Assembly (NCBI RefSeq): GCF_030272615.1 | Contig: NC_081406.1 | Coordinates: 172,802,861 to 172,866,860 of the forward strand | Direction: 5' to 3' | Length of the DNA stretch: 64,000 nucleotides | From: Cryptomeria japonica | Taxonomy: Eukaryota; Streptophyta; Pinopsida; Cupressales; Cupressaceae | Shown here: piece by piece, positions 1 to 12,590 of the stretch | Position numbering within the stretch: position 1 is the stretch's first letter | Layout: each line of letters opens with the position of its first letter | Notes under the pieces: model-generated | What the model saw: the letters and a program-made list of their open reading frames with translations, nothing else | Database searches by the model: none | Told to the model about the DNA's origin: nothing | Translations under genes and position numbers: made by a program

Positions 1-451
1 CTAGGAGATCTTTCTCTCTCTCTCTCTAACTGCTGAAGCGGTTCCCCTACCTGGCCATGGATGGGTTGATCCATCTCGGGTCTATGGCCTAGTCTAGCTA
101 GCACCTCCTGAAACATCTAACGCAGTTCCTCCCTTTCGAGAACCTACTCTACTGAATGTGGTTCCTCCTGATGAACCAACTAATCTCTATCCACACTCCA
201 ATGAGTGGATGGAGGCAAAGGACTATGGTAGTCGGAACCTCGACCCCTTCCTCCTCCTCTGCCTTTGGTGCGGCCACCAACACGGTCACCTCCCTTGGCT
301 TTCCTAGCCTTGACCTAACACTGCACAAGAGAAAAAGGTTAAGATCAAAGGCAAAGAAAGACACAAGGAAGTTATACTAGAAGACCTACACAAAAAGGTC
401 AAGGCAAATGGGTTCACTACAAACCGAGAGTACCCAGTGTTTGAAAAATGT
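1..451 (-). pseudogene. leader and gag start of an LTR retrotransposon, running off the window
   Basis: This is the internal region just downstream of the minus-strand LTR and primer site at 452-3,938. Read on the minus strand, roughly 165 down to 1 gives a gag-like N-terminal stretch (REELR, stop, MFQEVLARLGHRPEMDQP, then a Q/E/R-rich segment) with at least two stop codons, one of them at the window edge. Gag captures genomic RNA in virus-like particles, but too little is present to name a domain. The overlapping 71- and 74-residue ORFs look incidental. The identification rests mainly on position next to the LTR and primer site; the lineage cannot be told. Confidence 0.5.
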
Positions 452-463
452 GCTCTGATACCA
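452..463 (-). promoter_or_regulatory. primer-binding site for initiator tRNA-Met (minus strand)
   Basis: The minus strand reads TGGTATCAGAGC, the standard plant retrotransposon match to the 3' end of initiator tRNA-Met. It lies two bases inside the LTR end at 466. This fixes the element's orientation: the LTR at 466-3,938 is its 5' LTR and the body continues below position 1. Confidence 0.85.
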
Positions 464-465
464 AA

Positions 466-3400
466 TGTAATGCCCCGCTAGGAACCCCGAAGGAAAACCC
501 ACAACAAGGGTGAAACAATTGTTTTTTTTTAAGTATAAAGATCATAAGTGCATTTACACAACATGCATGATAACACAGGCGGAAGACTTACACCAAAATT
601 CCTTAAGGGTTACCAACGAAGAATTAACTTCAAGAATAATTTCCACAAAACCATAAATTCCACATATGCATCATAACTCAATGATCACAAGAAGCCAAAG
701 TCAAATAAAGATTCATCATAGAAAGATTGAAAGGATACAACATAATTTACACATCAATAAGTATTTACTAACATCAACAAGGAAACTTGATAAAAAACAT
801 CTAAACATAGGATTACATTGCTCTTCCAATACATAGCTTCTTAATAAACATATAGGATAGATCCCATCCAATTACAAGGTTACATAAGATCATTATTACA
901 ATGATACAATGACCACATAGGTCTACCAATACAAATAACCTTCAAAACATGAGATGAAGCATGAGTCATGAACCACAGGAACACCTGTGAAACTAATCCT
1001 CGCATGAAGGCACAAATCCGAACATCCGATGGGAAGTAGCACTAGCACCCAACCATGTAATTCCCAAATGGATTCACTCCACCATGCTAGGAGATAGTTG
1101 AGGACCCTCAAACAAGCATTGGCATGACATGGTCGATAAAACAATATGAATCCATAAGAATCCTGGTGACTCAACTTCACAAACACAAGTGAACTGACAT
1201 CATAAAACACAAGTGAACCAAATGAGAGAGTGTCATCGCATAGCTTAAGATGGTTAGCCTGGTACAACCTCCATAGGTCCCGGCTCACTATCCTGGTAAC
1301 CTCTCCCAGCCGTCCGGCTCCAACTAAGTCTTATGCGGACCCTACCAACCTTTCGTGTAGACAAGGCGGTTGGTTTGCCATTCCATGCCTTCTCAGTACA
1401 TTATGAGCCCTGTACTAGCACTCACCTATGCACGAGGTACATTTATCTTTATTAATGTTATGATACTACCCACCTAATCAATTCATTAGATTACCAATTA
1501 TTATCTGGCTTTCGCTAGATCGTAATGCCTACCACTTTGGGTGCAACCCCCAAGCGAAAGCCACTCTCTCAAAGGACACTACAATAGCATGGTCACACCC
1601 CAAAAACCCTATGGCAAAGTAGAAAGCCATAACACCACTATCAGAAACAAGTGGTCAAACAAGGATATACTGACTCTTGACTAACCATAAGGCAAAGACA
1701 CTACATGGTTAAGACAACGGAGCCAACATATATCACTTGGTCAAAGGTACCAATTACACCACCACAAGATGACTGAACCACAGACCAAAATATCACAATA
1801 AACACATGCAAGGACAGCTAAATACATCAAATCTGCACTGAGACAATCTTTGGAAATATCAACATCATAAACACTTGCAACATCATTGATTGAAAATTAA
1901 ATAAAACACTCTTTTCTAGTAGTCGCATCTAATCAATTTCCAAATCAATATTCCAAATCTACCATTTGAATCTCTAATTCATGCCTTAATTTTCATTGAT
2001 AAATTTATTAACCACATAATAAAAATCACATGAAAATCACATCACATCACGCAATACCACTTTGAACTAGTAACACTTACCTCTTCGAATAAGTAACACT
2101 TACGTCTTGAACAGGTAAGACTTACCTCTTCGAACCAGTAACACTTACCTTTACGAACCAGTAACACTTGCCTCTTTGAATAGGTAAGACTTGCCTCTTT
2201 GAACAAGTAACACTTACCTTTTCGAACAGGTAAGACTTGCCTCTTTGAACAAGTAACACTTACCTCTTCGAACTGGTAACACTTACCTCTTCGAACCGGT
2301 AACACTTACCTCTTTGAACATCCATTTCCAGAATTATTTCACGGGCACACACATACAGTGCCAATCTCCAAAATTTCAAGGAAGAGTTTACTAGCAAGGT
2401 AAATGGTGAAATAAACACACTGGAAAGAATAGATAGCCAAATCATGACAGAATAGAAACAAGGATGCACCTAGCAAGCCCAATCTAAAATTCTTTCTTCT
2501 CAAAGAAGAGGTAAATCAATAAATTGATTTCCAAGAACAAAACACACAGCAGATAGAGAAATGGACCATTTCTTTCTTGAATGCAACCATATGATATAGA
2601 TTTCACAAAACCAGTAGTAATAAACACTAATTCTTCCATTTCAACTATTCCACAAACATCTATAGGAAAAATGTATAAATTTCCATGCACATGAAGCAAA
2701 TTGAAAATTACAAAACAAATTCAAAAACAAGAAGGAAACCTCCAACCTTGAAGCAATTAGCAAGCAAAAGGGATAAGGAAACTCTAGTCTTGCAGCCAGA
2801 TCGAATTTCCAGCTCCTTCAGGAAGTTTTTCTAGAATTTTCTCTCCAAAAATTATCTTCTTCTCCTACCGTGAATCCCCAGAATGGATGCCCAAAAATAT
2901 CTTTTAACCCAAGCTTCTAGGTTAAAGTTTTTCATCCAATCAAATTTAAATATTTTAAAACTAAAAGGCAATCAGATTTGTTTCTTTCCCAAAAATAATA
3001 ATTCTTTCCAATGATTAAATTAAAAAGGCCAAATGGAAAATTAAAAAGGAAAGCCTTTATTTAGTTCTTTTTCCATGAATACTTCCTTCAACATAAGAAT
3101 TTAACCTTTTTAAATGGCTAGGCAATTTATTTATTTCACAAAAATACATTATGCAATTTACACAATAAATCACGCCATTTAACCATTTAATCTAGTAATC
3201 ATTAATTTAAATAAATCAATAATCACAAAGCATATAAATTAAATAATTACACTAACACAAGATAGAATCATCCATTTAAATTAAATAACCATTTAAATAA
3301 ATGGAAATGCACAAAACCAAGACAGATCAAATGACGACTCTCAAATAACCAAACCAAGGCACCATGACACGCATAACAACCAGACGAGGAATCACAGCCG

Positions 3401-3938
3401 ACTAAGAACACTCACACGAGTGTAACTGTGGTCAAGCTAGGGTACAACAACTATCTCCTCCACTCCCATCAGATATATAAGGCATGCTCAAACCTGCAAA
3501 ACTAGGTGGAGTCAATACCCCGTACCTACTCGATACTAGTACCTGCAATATCTTGCACCAAAGAACCACACGTGCATATAGACCAATATATATTCAGACA
3601 CGGCAAGCACACCAATGAAGGAGAATCATGACGTTCCCTGTCTCACCGAAGTGAGTGAAAGAAAATCATCCCCTCGCATCCCAATACACTTGCAAACACG
3701 CAATCATATAAAAATGCATCGCAATATAAGGGAAAAGTGTCAGTCCATGATAATGATCCATAAAAATAACATTACTCATAAGCACTGAAATACTGCATAA
3801 AATCATATACCATAAATCCAGATAAAGCATGAAATAACATCGCATAATATCCGAATCAAAATACAATAATGTTCCACAGAACAGTCACTGAAGTAACTCA
3901 AAACATACAAAAGAGGCTGATTGAGGAGGGGTACTACA
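466..3938 (-). mobile_element. 3.47-kb 5' LTR of a minus-strand LTR retrotransposon
   Basis: On the minus strand the LTR opens TGTAGTACCCC (from 3,938) and closes GGGGCATTACA (at 466), giving TGTA...TACA ends, and is followed by a two-base gap and a tRNA-Met primer site. A TTATATAT box near 3,468-3,482 on the minus strand is a candidate promoter, about 460 bp into the LTR. At 3,473 bp this is unusually long. It contains a 23-bp minisatellite and no convincing ORF. The partner LTR is outside the window, so age cannot be estimated. The next five bases (3,939-3,943, ATGCC) would be one target duplication. Confidence 0.8.
2064..2322. repeat. 23-bp minisatellite inside the LTR, about 11 copies
   Basis: Eleven consecutive units of about 23 bp, each close to GAAC-AGTAACACTTACC plus TCTTC/TCTTT, start at 2,064, 2,087 and so on. 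Units alternate between AGTAACAC and GGTAAGAC variants, which suggests duplication of higher-order pairs. The 87-residue minus-strand ORF across it is only a repeat translation. Confidence 0.85.
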
Positions 3939-6900
3939 ATGCCACTAAAAAATAAAACTAAACTAATTGTCCAAAAGAAAACTAAAAATAGTTTTCTTGT
4001 TGTGCATGGAAAGAAACTAGAGTTCTAAAATTAAAGCAGGAGCTGCATGCATGTTCACATCATCAATTATCTTCAGACCTCACGTCCATACCCCTGCAAA
4101 TGTCCATATAAAATTTTATTTCCCTCCCCCTTCTCTAAAATTTCAAAATCCAATCGAGAGCATGGACTTCAATTAAATAATACACTACTATGTTGACAAC
4201 CTCGACCCAATTTTTTTTTTCCTAAACCTGCACATGAGAGCATTCTATGAATAATGCCTTAGAGTTTTATCATTAAAGATCTTAAAACCTCATTCAAGAC
4301 TTCTCCCTTTTGTTGATTCCATGACATACTAAATTTTAGATAAGATAAATAAATTAAGTAAATTAATTCCTTCAATCCATACATCTATATTGAATAGGGT
4401 TTACACAATCTTGATAACTATACTTTTCTTACCATGTTGATAATTCACCTAAATGAATTGCAATATTCTTGTTTCAAGAAACTTTATTTCCTTTATAAAG
4501 GGTTTGTTCCTTTCATTTTATTATAAGTCTAAGACTTTCGATCAATTGTTCTATCAACTCAACTTCTAGCTTTTACCAAACAATCTCTCTTAATGATCCT
4601 TAGAATCTAAAACTTATTCATCAAATTATTTACATAAGAGAACATATAGTAGATCAACTAGATTATGATGAAATACTACTATTAGAAAGATGAGTATTGA
4701 AAATAACTCAAGCATTCCTTATGACTGCCAAGTTCTCTATTGGATTCTATATCTAGCAGGAATCTTTAGTAAATACTGATATACCAATTAGTATCCATGG
4801 CTATGTTTATTTAAGCTACCAAGCAAGATCATGCCCTATTTAAGGACGAGGTAGAATTTGACAGAGATCTTACGTATCGGATTTCAAAATATTGTAAGAT
4901 TTCAATAATGCAAGTTTGCACCAGCGAACAAGTGGGGCGATGCAAACAGAGGTAAATATGGATATGCATGGTCATCCATCAACATAATGAAGGTGGATTT
5001 CAACATTAATGAGGTCAAAAATGCTCTAATGGATATAAATGCAAGAAGACTAGGAAGCACAAACAGTGCGACAATTTTTGATTGAATGCCGCTTAGAGAT
5101 GTCATCTCATGAGACAATTTTTGATTAAAAGCAAGATTTACAAAATACAAATATGTTTAAGGCTTTCAAATATTTTAAGCAATGCAATTGGTAGATGTAA
5201 AGTCAAATTCCACAACCTGTGTTTGCATTTTTTCCTAACTATGCCTTAATGAAGGCTATGGGACAAGGTATCGATATCCCTTTATCATATTGGTAGACAT
5301 ATTAATTTAGTCAGATTCTATAGTATGGTAGACATGAATGCAAAGTGAACTCCATTTGAAACCTCTCAAGTGCAATTCAGGGGATATGAGTAGATTTAAA
5401 TAGAGTTATATCGAAAGGCTGGTTAAGAATTCTATCCCAGATCTTTCTATCGACACCCAAAGAAAATAGAGCTTGAATTAGCATAGCATGGAATCAAACC
5501 ATAAAATAGAAAATACAGTGTGTGCCATTCTCACTGATAATAAGGATCAATAAAGAAACAATGCCTACTGATCGACTCCTCAATAATATGCACAACTACT
5601 TATTGACATTCCACTTACCCATATGCTTCCCTTATACAAGGTAGCACAATCGTTTAAAACTATCGCTATGCCTATTTTTAAGCCTCTTAAAAATAACTTC
5701 CTCTCATAGAAATTCATGTAATTCTCCTCCTTTATTTATGCATTTCTTCAAACTTAAGTTTTGACTTTATTAAGCCGATAGGCTTTCTGTAGAGGCATTT
5801 ATGCCCAGAAAATTGTCAGTGTCTCAGATTTCTTATTTTTCATCAATGTTTTTTGTCATGTTTTTCTTTTTTGAAGTTATCAAAAATTGTATTTAATTTT
5901 GGCTGACAAGTTATGGGAAAGTGGATTTAATTTTGGCTGACAACAAAATTAAATCATTTGGCTTGGGCATTGATGGTTTTTGACCACACAATTATTTCAC
6001 TTGGCCTCAACATTGATAGTTTTGGAGAGTAATATTTTGGGTTTGTGTTAAACATTTATCCACTTCCAATGATAAATATCTGTGTTTAGCCTGCAGAGTG
6101 GAGGGTATTCAAAACATTCTTGCTATTTCTATGGTTTTGTTATGTTTTTTAGAAGAGAAGAGGGCATTTAGAGGTTTGGGTTTCATAAATTACACTGGTA
6201 TCTGCAGTTTGATTTACAATTGTTAGGTATATTAGTATTGTGTTTAGTTTTCGGTGACTTTGTTGTGTGTTTTGGTTTTGGACAAGAAGAGGGTGTCCGA
6301 AGATTTCCTGCTATCTATAGTTTGCATTTAAACTTTTTCGAGTTAAGGTAACTTTTAATCTAATTTTGTCTACAATTCATTTCTTTCTGACTAGTGTCTC
6401 ATGTTGGTTTTTGTCTTTCCATAGGTTTTATGTTTGTAATCTCTGTGGAAAACAAGAAAGTGTTTAAAGGATTGGGCTGAAACCATTTTTTCCAGGTATG
6501 TAGACCAAAGCCATCTAAAATTTCTAGAATTGTCGTTTAAAATTTTGAGTATTAGGAAACAAAGGGTTTTAAGGGAAAACACCCGATAACTGTAGTTTTG
6601 ATTTACTATGGTGGAGAAGAAAAAAGAGGGTTTTTGATGTGTATGGATGATTGTTGTAACAACATTAACAATAACTAGTGTTTTTTTGACAAAGGGTATG
6701 AGGAGGTTATAGCCGTTGGGCATGTCAATTCAAGTTTTGAAGTATATATTTCATGTTGGAAACAACAAAAATGCAATGCCACAAAGAAGAGATGGGTACT
6801 TTGATTTTGTTTATTCTCTGTTTAACAGACATTTGGAGAGTATTCTTTGGTGTTTTTGAAACGTAATTCTGAAATTTTCGTAACAATTTGAGGCATTTCG

Positions 6901-7080
6901 AGGGTTTTTCCTTCGGTTTTGGTGGATTAAAAAAAATTGTTGGCATTCGAGAGGATATTCAGTTTTGCGGTGTTCAAAATATTTTGGTTTTAGTTCTAAT
7001 TACGGCCCTGTGCTAAAGAATTTGATTTGCTGGGCAGTGGCATGATTATCACAAAGGCATTTTTACTGTTCATTTTTTAT
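3939..7080. other. AT-rich non-coding stretch, no gene seen
   Basis: No supported coding sequence or RNA gene. ORFs are short and uncorrelated with any family I know. A short segment at 5,783-5,825 (around GGCATTTATGCC and AGAAAATTGTCA) recurs at 10,572-10,615, so part of this region is an old dispersed or segmental repeat. Confidence 0.6.
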
Positions 7081-7081
7081 T

Positions 7082-7533
7082 ATGCCTATAACTGCTATTC
7101 ATACCCTTGATGAACCTCATAGAGAATCGGGTATTGCAGGGATGAAACCTTCCCCCGGCCATTCCCAAAGTTCCATTCCCTGTTATTCATTTCATTCATG
7201 TTGCAGTATAGCTCGGTTCCATCCGGTCGTTGGTTCAAGTTGTTATGGACATGGCCTAAAAAAGCTTTCTTTCAATCTCATTTTGGGCTTGCTGCTTCTT
7301 ATTACTATTCTCCCACTTCTCGTGCTAGTAGAGAAATTTTATTCGGCTATGTGCTTAAAAATAGCTCTTCATTAGCTTTTCGTCGGGTCACTCAAGTTGG
7401 ATTGGGCTCTATTCCTGATCGATTTGAATTTTTAAGCTGTCAGCTCACATTTCAAATTCTATTTTCCTTTTTAACAAAATGTCTTGCAAATTTCCCATTC
7501 TTTTCAAGGATTGAACCATTTTTTAAAATATGA
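7082..7533 (+). other. GC-richer island with two overlapping ORFs, unidentified
   Basis: Two overlapping ORFs (97 aa from 7,082 and 111 aa from 7,198) lie in a patch visibly richer in GC than the poly-A/T sequence around it. The 111-aa frame begins MLQYSSVPSGRWFKLLWTW and stays open for over 330 bp. I recognise no domain. The base composition and Ser/Arg/Phe-rich translation recall organelle DNA, so an old nuclear copy of mitochondrial or plastid sequence is possible, but I cannot match it to a specific organelle gene. It could equally be a chance ORF. Confidence 0.25.
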
Positions 7534-9515
7534 ATTAAATTTCACCGTTCTTTCCAAAAAAATCAACTAGTTTGTAAAATTGGACAATTCCAACTAATTT
7601 GTAAGATTGCACAATTCCTTTCATGCTTAGCTACGTTTTAGAAAAATATCTACGGGAACTCTTTTCAAGCATTAAAAAAAATTTATTATTGTTATTTTTT
7701 CTAAGAACTATACCCAAAATCCTGAAATATAGTCTGGTCATTCAACCATCACGACTTCTTCAAGACTTGACAAATTTTTCTAAGAGCCATTTATAAATTT
7801 TACCAATTCTTAATAACTAAGATTTTTTTAATGATGAATAAATAAATAAAACAAAATTCAAGTACTTAACTTTTCTCTGATAATTTCTTAAAAACCAATA
7901 CCATCTATTTCGTAACATTTTTAGGCTATCATCTTTCTTTTTAGATTGACAATTTTTTTCTCAAAAAAATATCTCACAACTCAATTCATTGTAAGAAAAA
8001 CATTTTTCAAATCCCCCTTGCTCTTTCCAAAAAAACATCTCTTAATATCTTTGTTCATTGCTCTTTCAAATTTCACTATTCTTTCAAAAAAAATCTAACT
8101 ATTTTCTTTCTGAAATTCCAAAGTTTCACAGTTCCATCGAAATTTAATTATTTCTGTTTTCTTCGACGATATCTTCAAGTTTCACTGTTTAGCTTTGTAC
8201 AAAAGCAAATACACGCCAAGAAGAATGCAAAAGCTTTGTAATTATGTGTTTTTATGTAGCAAATGTGAATACAACTCAATCTATACATTAGGTATCTAAA
8301 TAAGTAAAGCCATAAAGCTGAGATTCCAATAGTGTGAAATGAACGACATATGCTTTTATTGTTCCAATTTTTGTACATTACTTTTAACATTATGATGTCC
8401 CTTGTTTTTGAGAAATCAATTTGTAAATGCTTCTGAAAATTTTATTTAGTCATTTACAATGTTAATAAGTTGTCTTTATAATGGTAAAGAAATTAGTTAA
8501 TAGTTAAACCTAAAACTACCCATTTGCTAGGATTTCTTTCATTTTCCCATTAAATTACACCATTTCATTTTCAATTCGTATAGCTTCCATTTTTCAACAC
8601 CTACTCCAGCCAACACTCCACATCCTTAAAGTTATTGACTTGAGTCTCCCTGATTTTATTGCCATGTTGAATTTTTCTCTATGTCCCAACAAAGAAATGA
8701 ACCTAACACTTCCTCCGCATCTTTGATTTTTTTTCTTCAGAAAACATGGGGTCTCTACGGAATTTTAGTGACACGAAACCTCATTTACTTTTCCTTGCTT
8801 CGTTTTTAGTTTTTCTTTGTTGTTTACAATTGCTTTCATGGTTGTGGTTTTAAAAACATATCTTGTGCAAAGCTTCGTTCCCTGCAATGACTGATCATCG
8901 TAGTGGCCACATTTTGCATTGATCATATGTCGGTTGCTTAGTTGTTCTGTGGGCTTTTATCTTTGGTCTTCTATGAAATTTGGTTTGATTTTGTTGAACT
9001 TTATTTGTTTTAGTCCCATTTGCTAGAGCAATTATTTCATTTTTCGCTGTATGTACAGATTTGCTTTGATACACAATGCGATAAAAATATTGTTTGAACT
9101 ATCTGATCACATTGTTGGATGTTTCATTTTAAAACCTCGATGCCCAATCATATTTTCAAAACTTTTCTCATCTTGCAATTGTAGCTTTCCCTGAGACCAC
9201 ATGCGTAGGTCTTTTAAAATTTGCTACATTATTTCTCTTGGCAACTTTTATTTTGTGGTGAAGGGGATGCTTTTAACTATTGTATGCTTTTCTGTTATTA
9301 AGACTGCATATATTGCCCCAAATATCGATGTTTCTTTTTGTAATTTTTACTCACATGTACAAATATATTAAAGAAGACATTGTAATTTTTGTTTTGATTT
9401 GTTATTGTTATCTTCCAAGTGATTTCTTATTGAAGTTATATAAGTTTTATCTTTTGTTTTTTGTTTTTGCATTGATGGTAGCATCCACATAGAGCAATAC
9501 ATGGTGCAGTTTTGG
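7534..9515. other. AT-rich non-coding stretch, nothing recognised
   Basis: Long runs of T and A with only short ORFs (70-71 aa) that have low-complexity, hydrophobic translations. No splice-bounded exon, RNA gene or element terminus could be supported. Confidence 0.55.
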
Positions 9516-9990
9516 CCAAGTAGGCAGATTTAGAAACTAAAAAAGCATCTTTCCTGATAGTTTTGTATTTGTTACCTCTTTTTTTACTTAAATAGCAAGA
9601 CTTTAAAACTGAAGAAACAACTTAGCTCATAACTTTGTATTTGTTGCCTCCAACTGTTTTTCCACTTTTTCCAATTATGACCCCTTTTCTTGGGCCTAGC
9701 AAGCGAATTTTAAAACTGAAAAACCATCTCAACTCATAGTTTTGTATTTATTACCAAGCTTCTTTGGGTCAACTAGGCAGAATTAAAAACTAAGAACCAA
9801 CTTAGCTGATAAGTTTGTATTTTTTGCCTCTATTTTTTTGTCAAGTAGGCAGATTTAAAAATTAAAAAAACCACCTTGGTTGACAATTTTCTATTTGTTA
9901 CATTTTTTTTCGCCCAAGTAGGCAGATTTAAAAACTAAAGAACCATATTGCCTAATACTTTTGTGGTTGTTATCTACTTTTCTAGCTAGC
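9516..9990. repeat. diverged tandem repeat, about six units of ~80-90 bp
   Basis: The phrases GGCAGATTTAAAAACTAA, ACCAACTTAGCTGATA and TTTTGTATTTGTTACCTC recur in order at about 80-90-bp spacing. Units differ by substitutions and T-run length. Part of the array, including the flanking ATGACCCCTT segment, recurs at about 11,280-11,590, so tandem growth was followed by a larger duplication roughly 1.7 kb away. Confidence 0.7.
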
Positions 9991-10326
9991 AGCTGATGAA
10001 AAAGAACACTTGCGGTTTTCTTTCTGTATGGTTGGTTAACCACTAATGCATCATTGTAATTTGCTTTGAATTTATGGTATTGATTGGCTTTTTCCACCAA
10101 CTGGTCTCCAAAAAAACAGCCAAATCATAATTGAAAAAATGTGCATTTCATCGAATAATTTCTTAGCTAAACACAAGATTATCAGCTAGCCTAGATCTTT
10201 AGTTTTGATTTTATATTCCATAATGTTTACAAGACAATGGCAGAATATTCATCTAGATATAGATACATTTCGTGGCCTCTCCTAACATTATCCTCCTTGT
10301 ACCAAAAATAGCAGAATAGGTCTGTA

Positions 10327-10327
<1 letters not shown>

Positions 10328-10364
<37 letters not shown>

Positions 10365-10394
10365 TATATATATCCATGTGAATACATATATATC

Positions 10395-10445
<51 letters not shown>

Positions 10446-10517
10446 ATATACATGCATATTTATGTTTATGCATACACATGCATATGGATTTCTATGTCTG
10501 TGCATGCAAATATATAG

Positions 10518-10552
<35 letters not shown>
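10328..10552. repeat. microsatellite cluster: (CA)n, (TATGTA)n, (TA)n
   Basis: Simple repeats follow each other: (AC)n at about 10,328-10,360, a TATGTA hexamer run at about 10,397-10,444 and (TA)n at about 10,520-10,552. All ORFs across them (for example Met-Tyr or Ile-Tyr repeats) are translation artefacts. Confidence 0.9.
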
Positions 10553-10556
<4 letters not shown>

Positions 10557-11269
10557 TGTCTATGTCTATCAGCTTTCTGTTGGGGCATTTATGCCTAGAA
10601 AATTGTCAATATTCCAGAATTTTTTTAAAATGAGTACGGCAAAATTTGTTAGCGGTGACCTTGTGGAAATGCGACTTACAAGGTTCATGAGTAATAAATG
10701 AATTATGGTGAAGGCATTGGATGCATGGATAAATGTGCTGCTTGAAAATTTCTTAGATACACGAGCTCCCACTAGATTTGGCTATCCTTTCAAATACTTG
10801 CAAAAGGGAATTTGCATACTATGATTAAATGTAGTCCATTTTTTCATGGCCATTTGATTTTCCGTCGTCGGCCTGCTTCCCCAAGAAAGACATCATCCCA
10901 TTTCCCCGATTATTAAATTATGTCGAGTTGTGAGTAGTGTGTTCTATGTGAATTTGTCAGGGGAATTAATTTGACATTGTTCTCGAGTCGGCTTAAACAT
11001 TGATGGCTCATGCATTGAACATTGATATGATTTTCCCTGCCTTTGGTTTTGTTGGTTGCTTTGTTTCTTTGGTAAGATTTTTTCTTGAGGTGCACAGTGT
11101 CTTGTCTTTCTCTATGTCGTATGTTTTTCAGGCTAGGGTTTTATCTTTCGTAGGTAAAATGTATTTTTTTTGAATTGTGGGTTTAAAATTGATTTTTTAA
11201 CATAAGAAAACATGTTCACAACTTGACACCCATTATAATATGTCAAAGGTGTGAGTCATTTTTCAAAGG

Positions 11270-11600
11270 TTACTGAACAATCAAGTTAGGTCATAACTTT
11301 GTATATGTTGCCTCCAGCTGTTTTTTCACTTTTTCCAACTATGACCCCTTTGGTTGGGCCTAGCAGGCGAATTTTAAAACTGAAGAACCAGCTCAACTGA
11401 AAGTTTTGTATTTACTGCCAAACTTCTTTGGGTCAAGAAGGCAAAGTTAAAAACTAAGAACCAACTTAGCTGATAAGTTTGTATTTTTTACCTCTATTTT
11501 TTTTATCAAGTACGCAGATTTAAAAATTAAAAAACTACCTTGCTTGATAATTTTGTATTTGTTACCTCTTTTTTGGGCAGTCTATAATTTTGTATTTTGT
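11270..11600. repeat. second copy of the 9.5-kb tandem repeat
   Basis: About four units matching the array at 9,516-9,990, in the same orientation and order, including CTTTTTCCAACTATGACCCC and the following GCAGGCGAATTTTAAAACTG segment. The shared order shows a duplication rather than independent expansion. Confidence 0.7.
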
Positions 11601-12198
11601 TACTTTGGAAAAATAGGAAACAAATCTTTCAATTTGTTGGGCAATCAAAGTTTGCATGTATACTAATCTCAATATTTATGAATGTTTGTTTTTTATGTTG
11701 CACTTTCCTTTGGAGGATTTATTTGAATGTGCTATTCAACCTTTATTTATGTTGCTTATTGTTCTGTAGATGTTGTCTTCTCTCACAAAAGATCCCTTCC
11801 TCAAATTGTGAAGAGCATTAAGCACTATGTCATCTTCTACCAACTCTCATGCTCCATCACAACAGCCTCCCCCAGATACTTCGATAAGATAATACATTCT
11901 ATGTTGTTGCAAATTTCAAGATATGAGCATTCTTCTGGGTGTTTCAACAACACAAAAAAACATCATCTGCATGCATGTTTCATTGCATCTACATAGTTGT
12001 CATCATTCCCATGTTTCATAGTCTGGACATATATTCTATCCATCCATTGGCAAAAAAAAAAATTCTCGCAAACACATTGACTTGTAGAAATATACAGGGA
12101 CCCATTCTTTTATTCAAACCTGCTTCACCATCTTCTAATATGACTGTCATTCTATTATCTTGTTGCATAAATAGATATATAGAATGCCACCAATTTGG

Positions 12199-12224
12199 AT
12201 ATATATATATATATATATATATAT
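12199..12224. repeat. (TA)n microsatellite
   Basis: About 26 bp of uninterrupted TA dinucleotides shortly upstream of the RPA70N-like exon. Confidence 0.9.
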
Positions 12225-12315
12225 CACCAAACATAGTTTTCCTTTACCGTATCTGCATTGCTGCTATGAAACTTCCCTCGTATATACATTCAGTCTTGTT
12301 GTCCTCTCCTTGTAG

Positions 12316-12590
12316 GGACTTAACGACCACCTTGAGCTTACCCCATATGCAATTTGATCTATGAATGTTGGAGATGATATCCCTTCATTGTTGCAGCTTT
12401 TATCGTTTGAAAAAATGGATGGTGATCCAAATGACAATGATAGATACAAAATAGTCTTGTCTGATGGCACGTATATGCAGTTGGCCATTTTGCCGCCCAA
12501 GTATGCTGACTTATTGCATGCGGAGACGTTGAAGATAGGTTTTGTTCTTTTGTTGACAAACTATACTTGTCGATATGTTTGGAACACAAG
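12316..12590 (+). pseudogene. RPA1-like: RPA1-like exon: RPA70N domain
   Basis: This exon resembles the N-terminal OB fold (RPA70N) of the replication protein A large subunit, which recruits partner proteins to ssDNA. Visible features are LELTPYAI, then DDIPSLLQLLSFEK, RYKIVLSDGTYMQLAILPP and LLLTNYTC, in the order of plant RPA1 N-termini. Upstream is an acceptor-like TCCTTGTAG (to 12,315); downstream is ACAAG/GTAGCT (GT at 12,591). An in-frame TGA at 12,355-12,357 falls just before the ATG at 12,361, so either translation starts late or the exon is dead. The remaining RPA1 domains lie at 15.2 and 23.6 kb on the same strand. I am sure of the family and less sure that all parts were one transcript. 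Confidence 0.75.

Noticed and set aside
2042-2469. 87- and 69-residue Cys/Arg-rich ORFs
   Set aside because: They are translations of the 23-bp minisatellite.
10227-10701. Tyr/Ile- and Met/Tyr-rich ORFs of up to 107 residues
   Set aside because: They are translations of CA, TATGTA and TA microsatellites.
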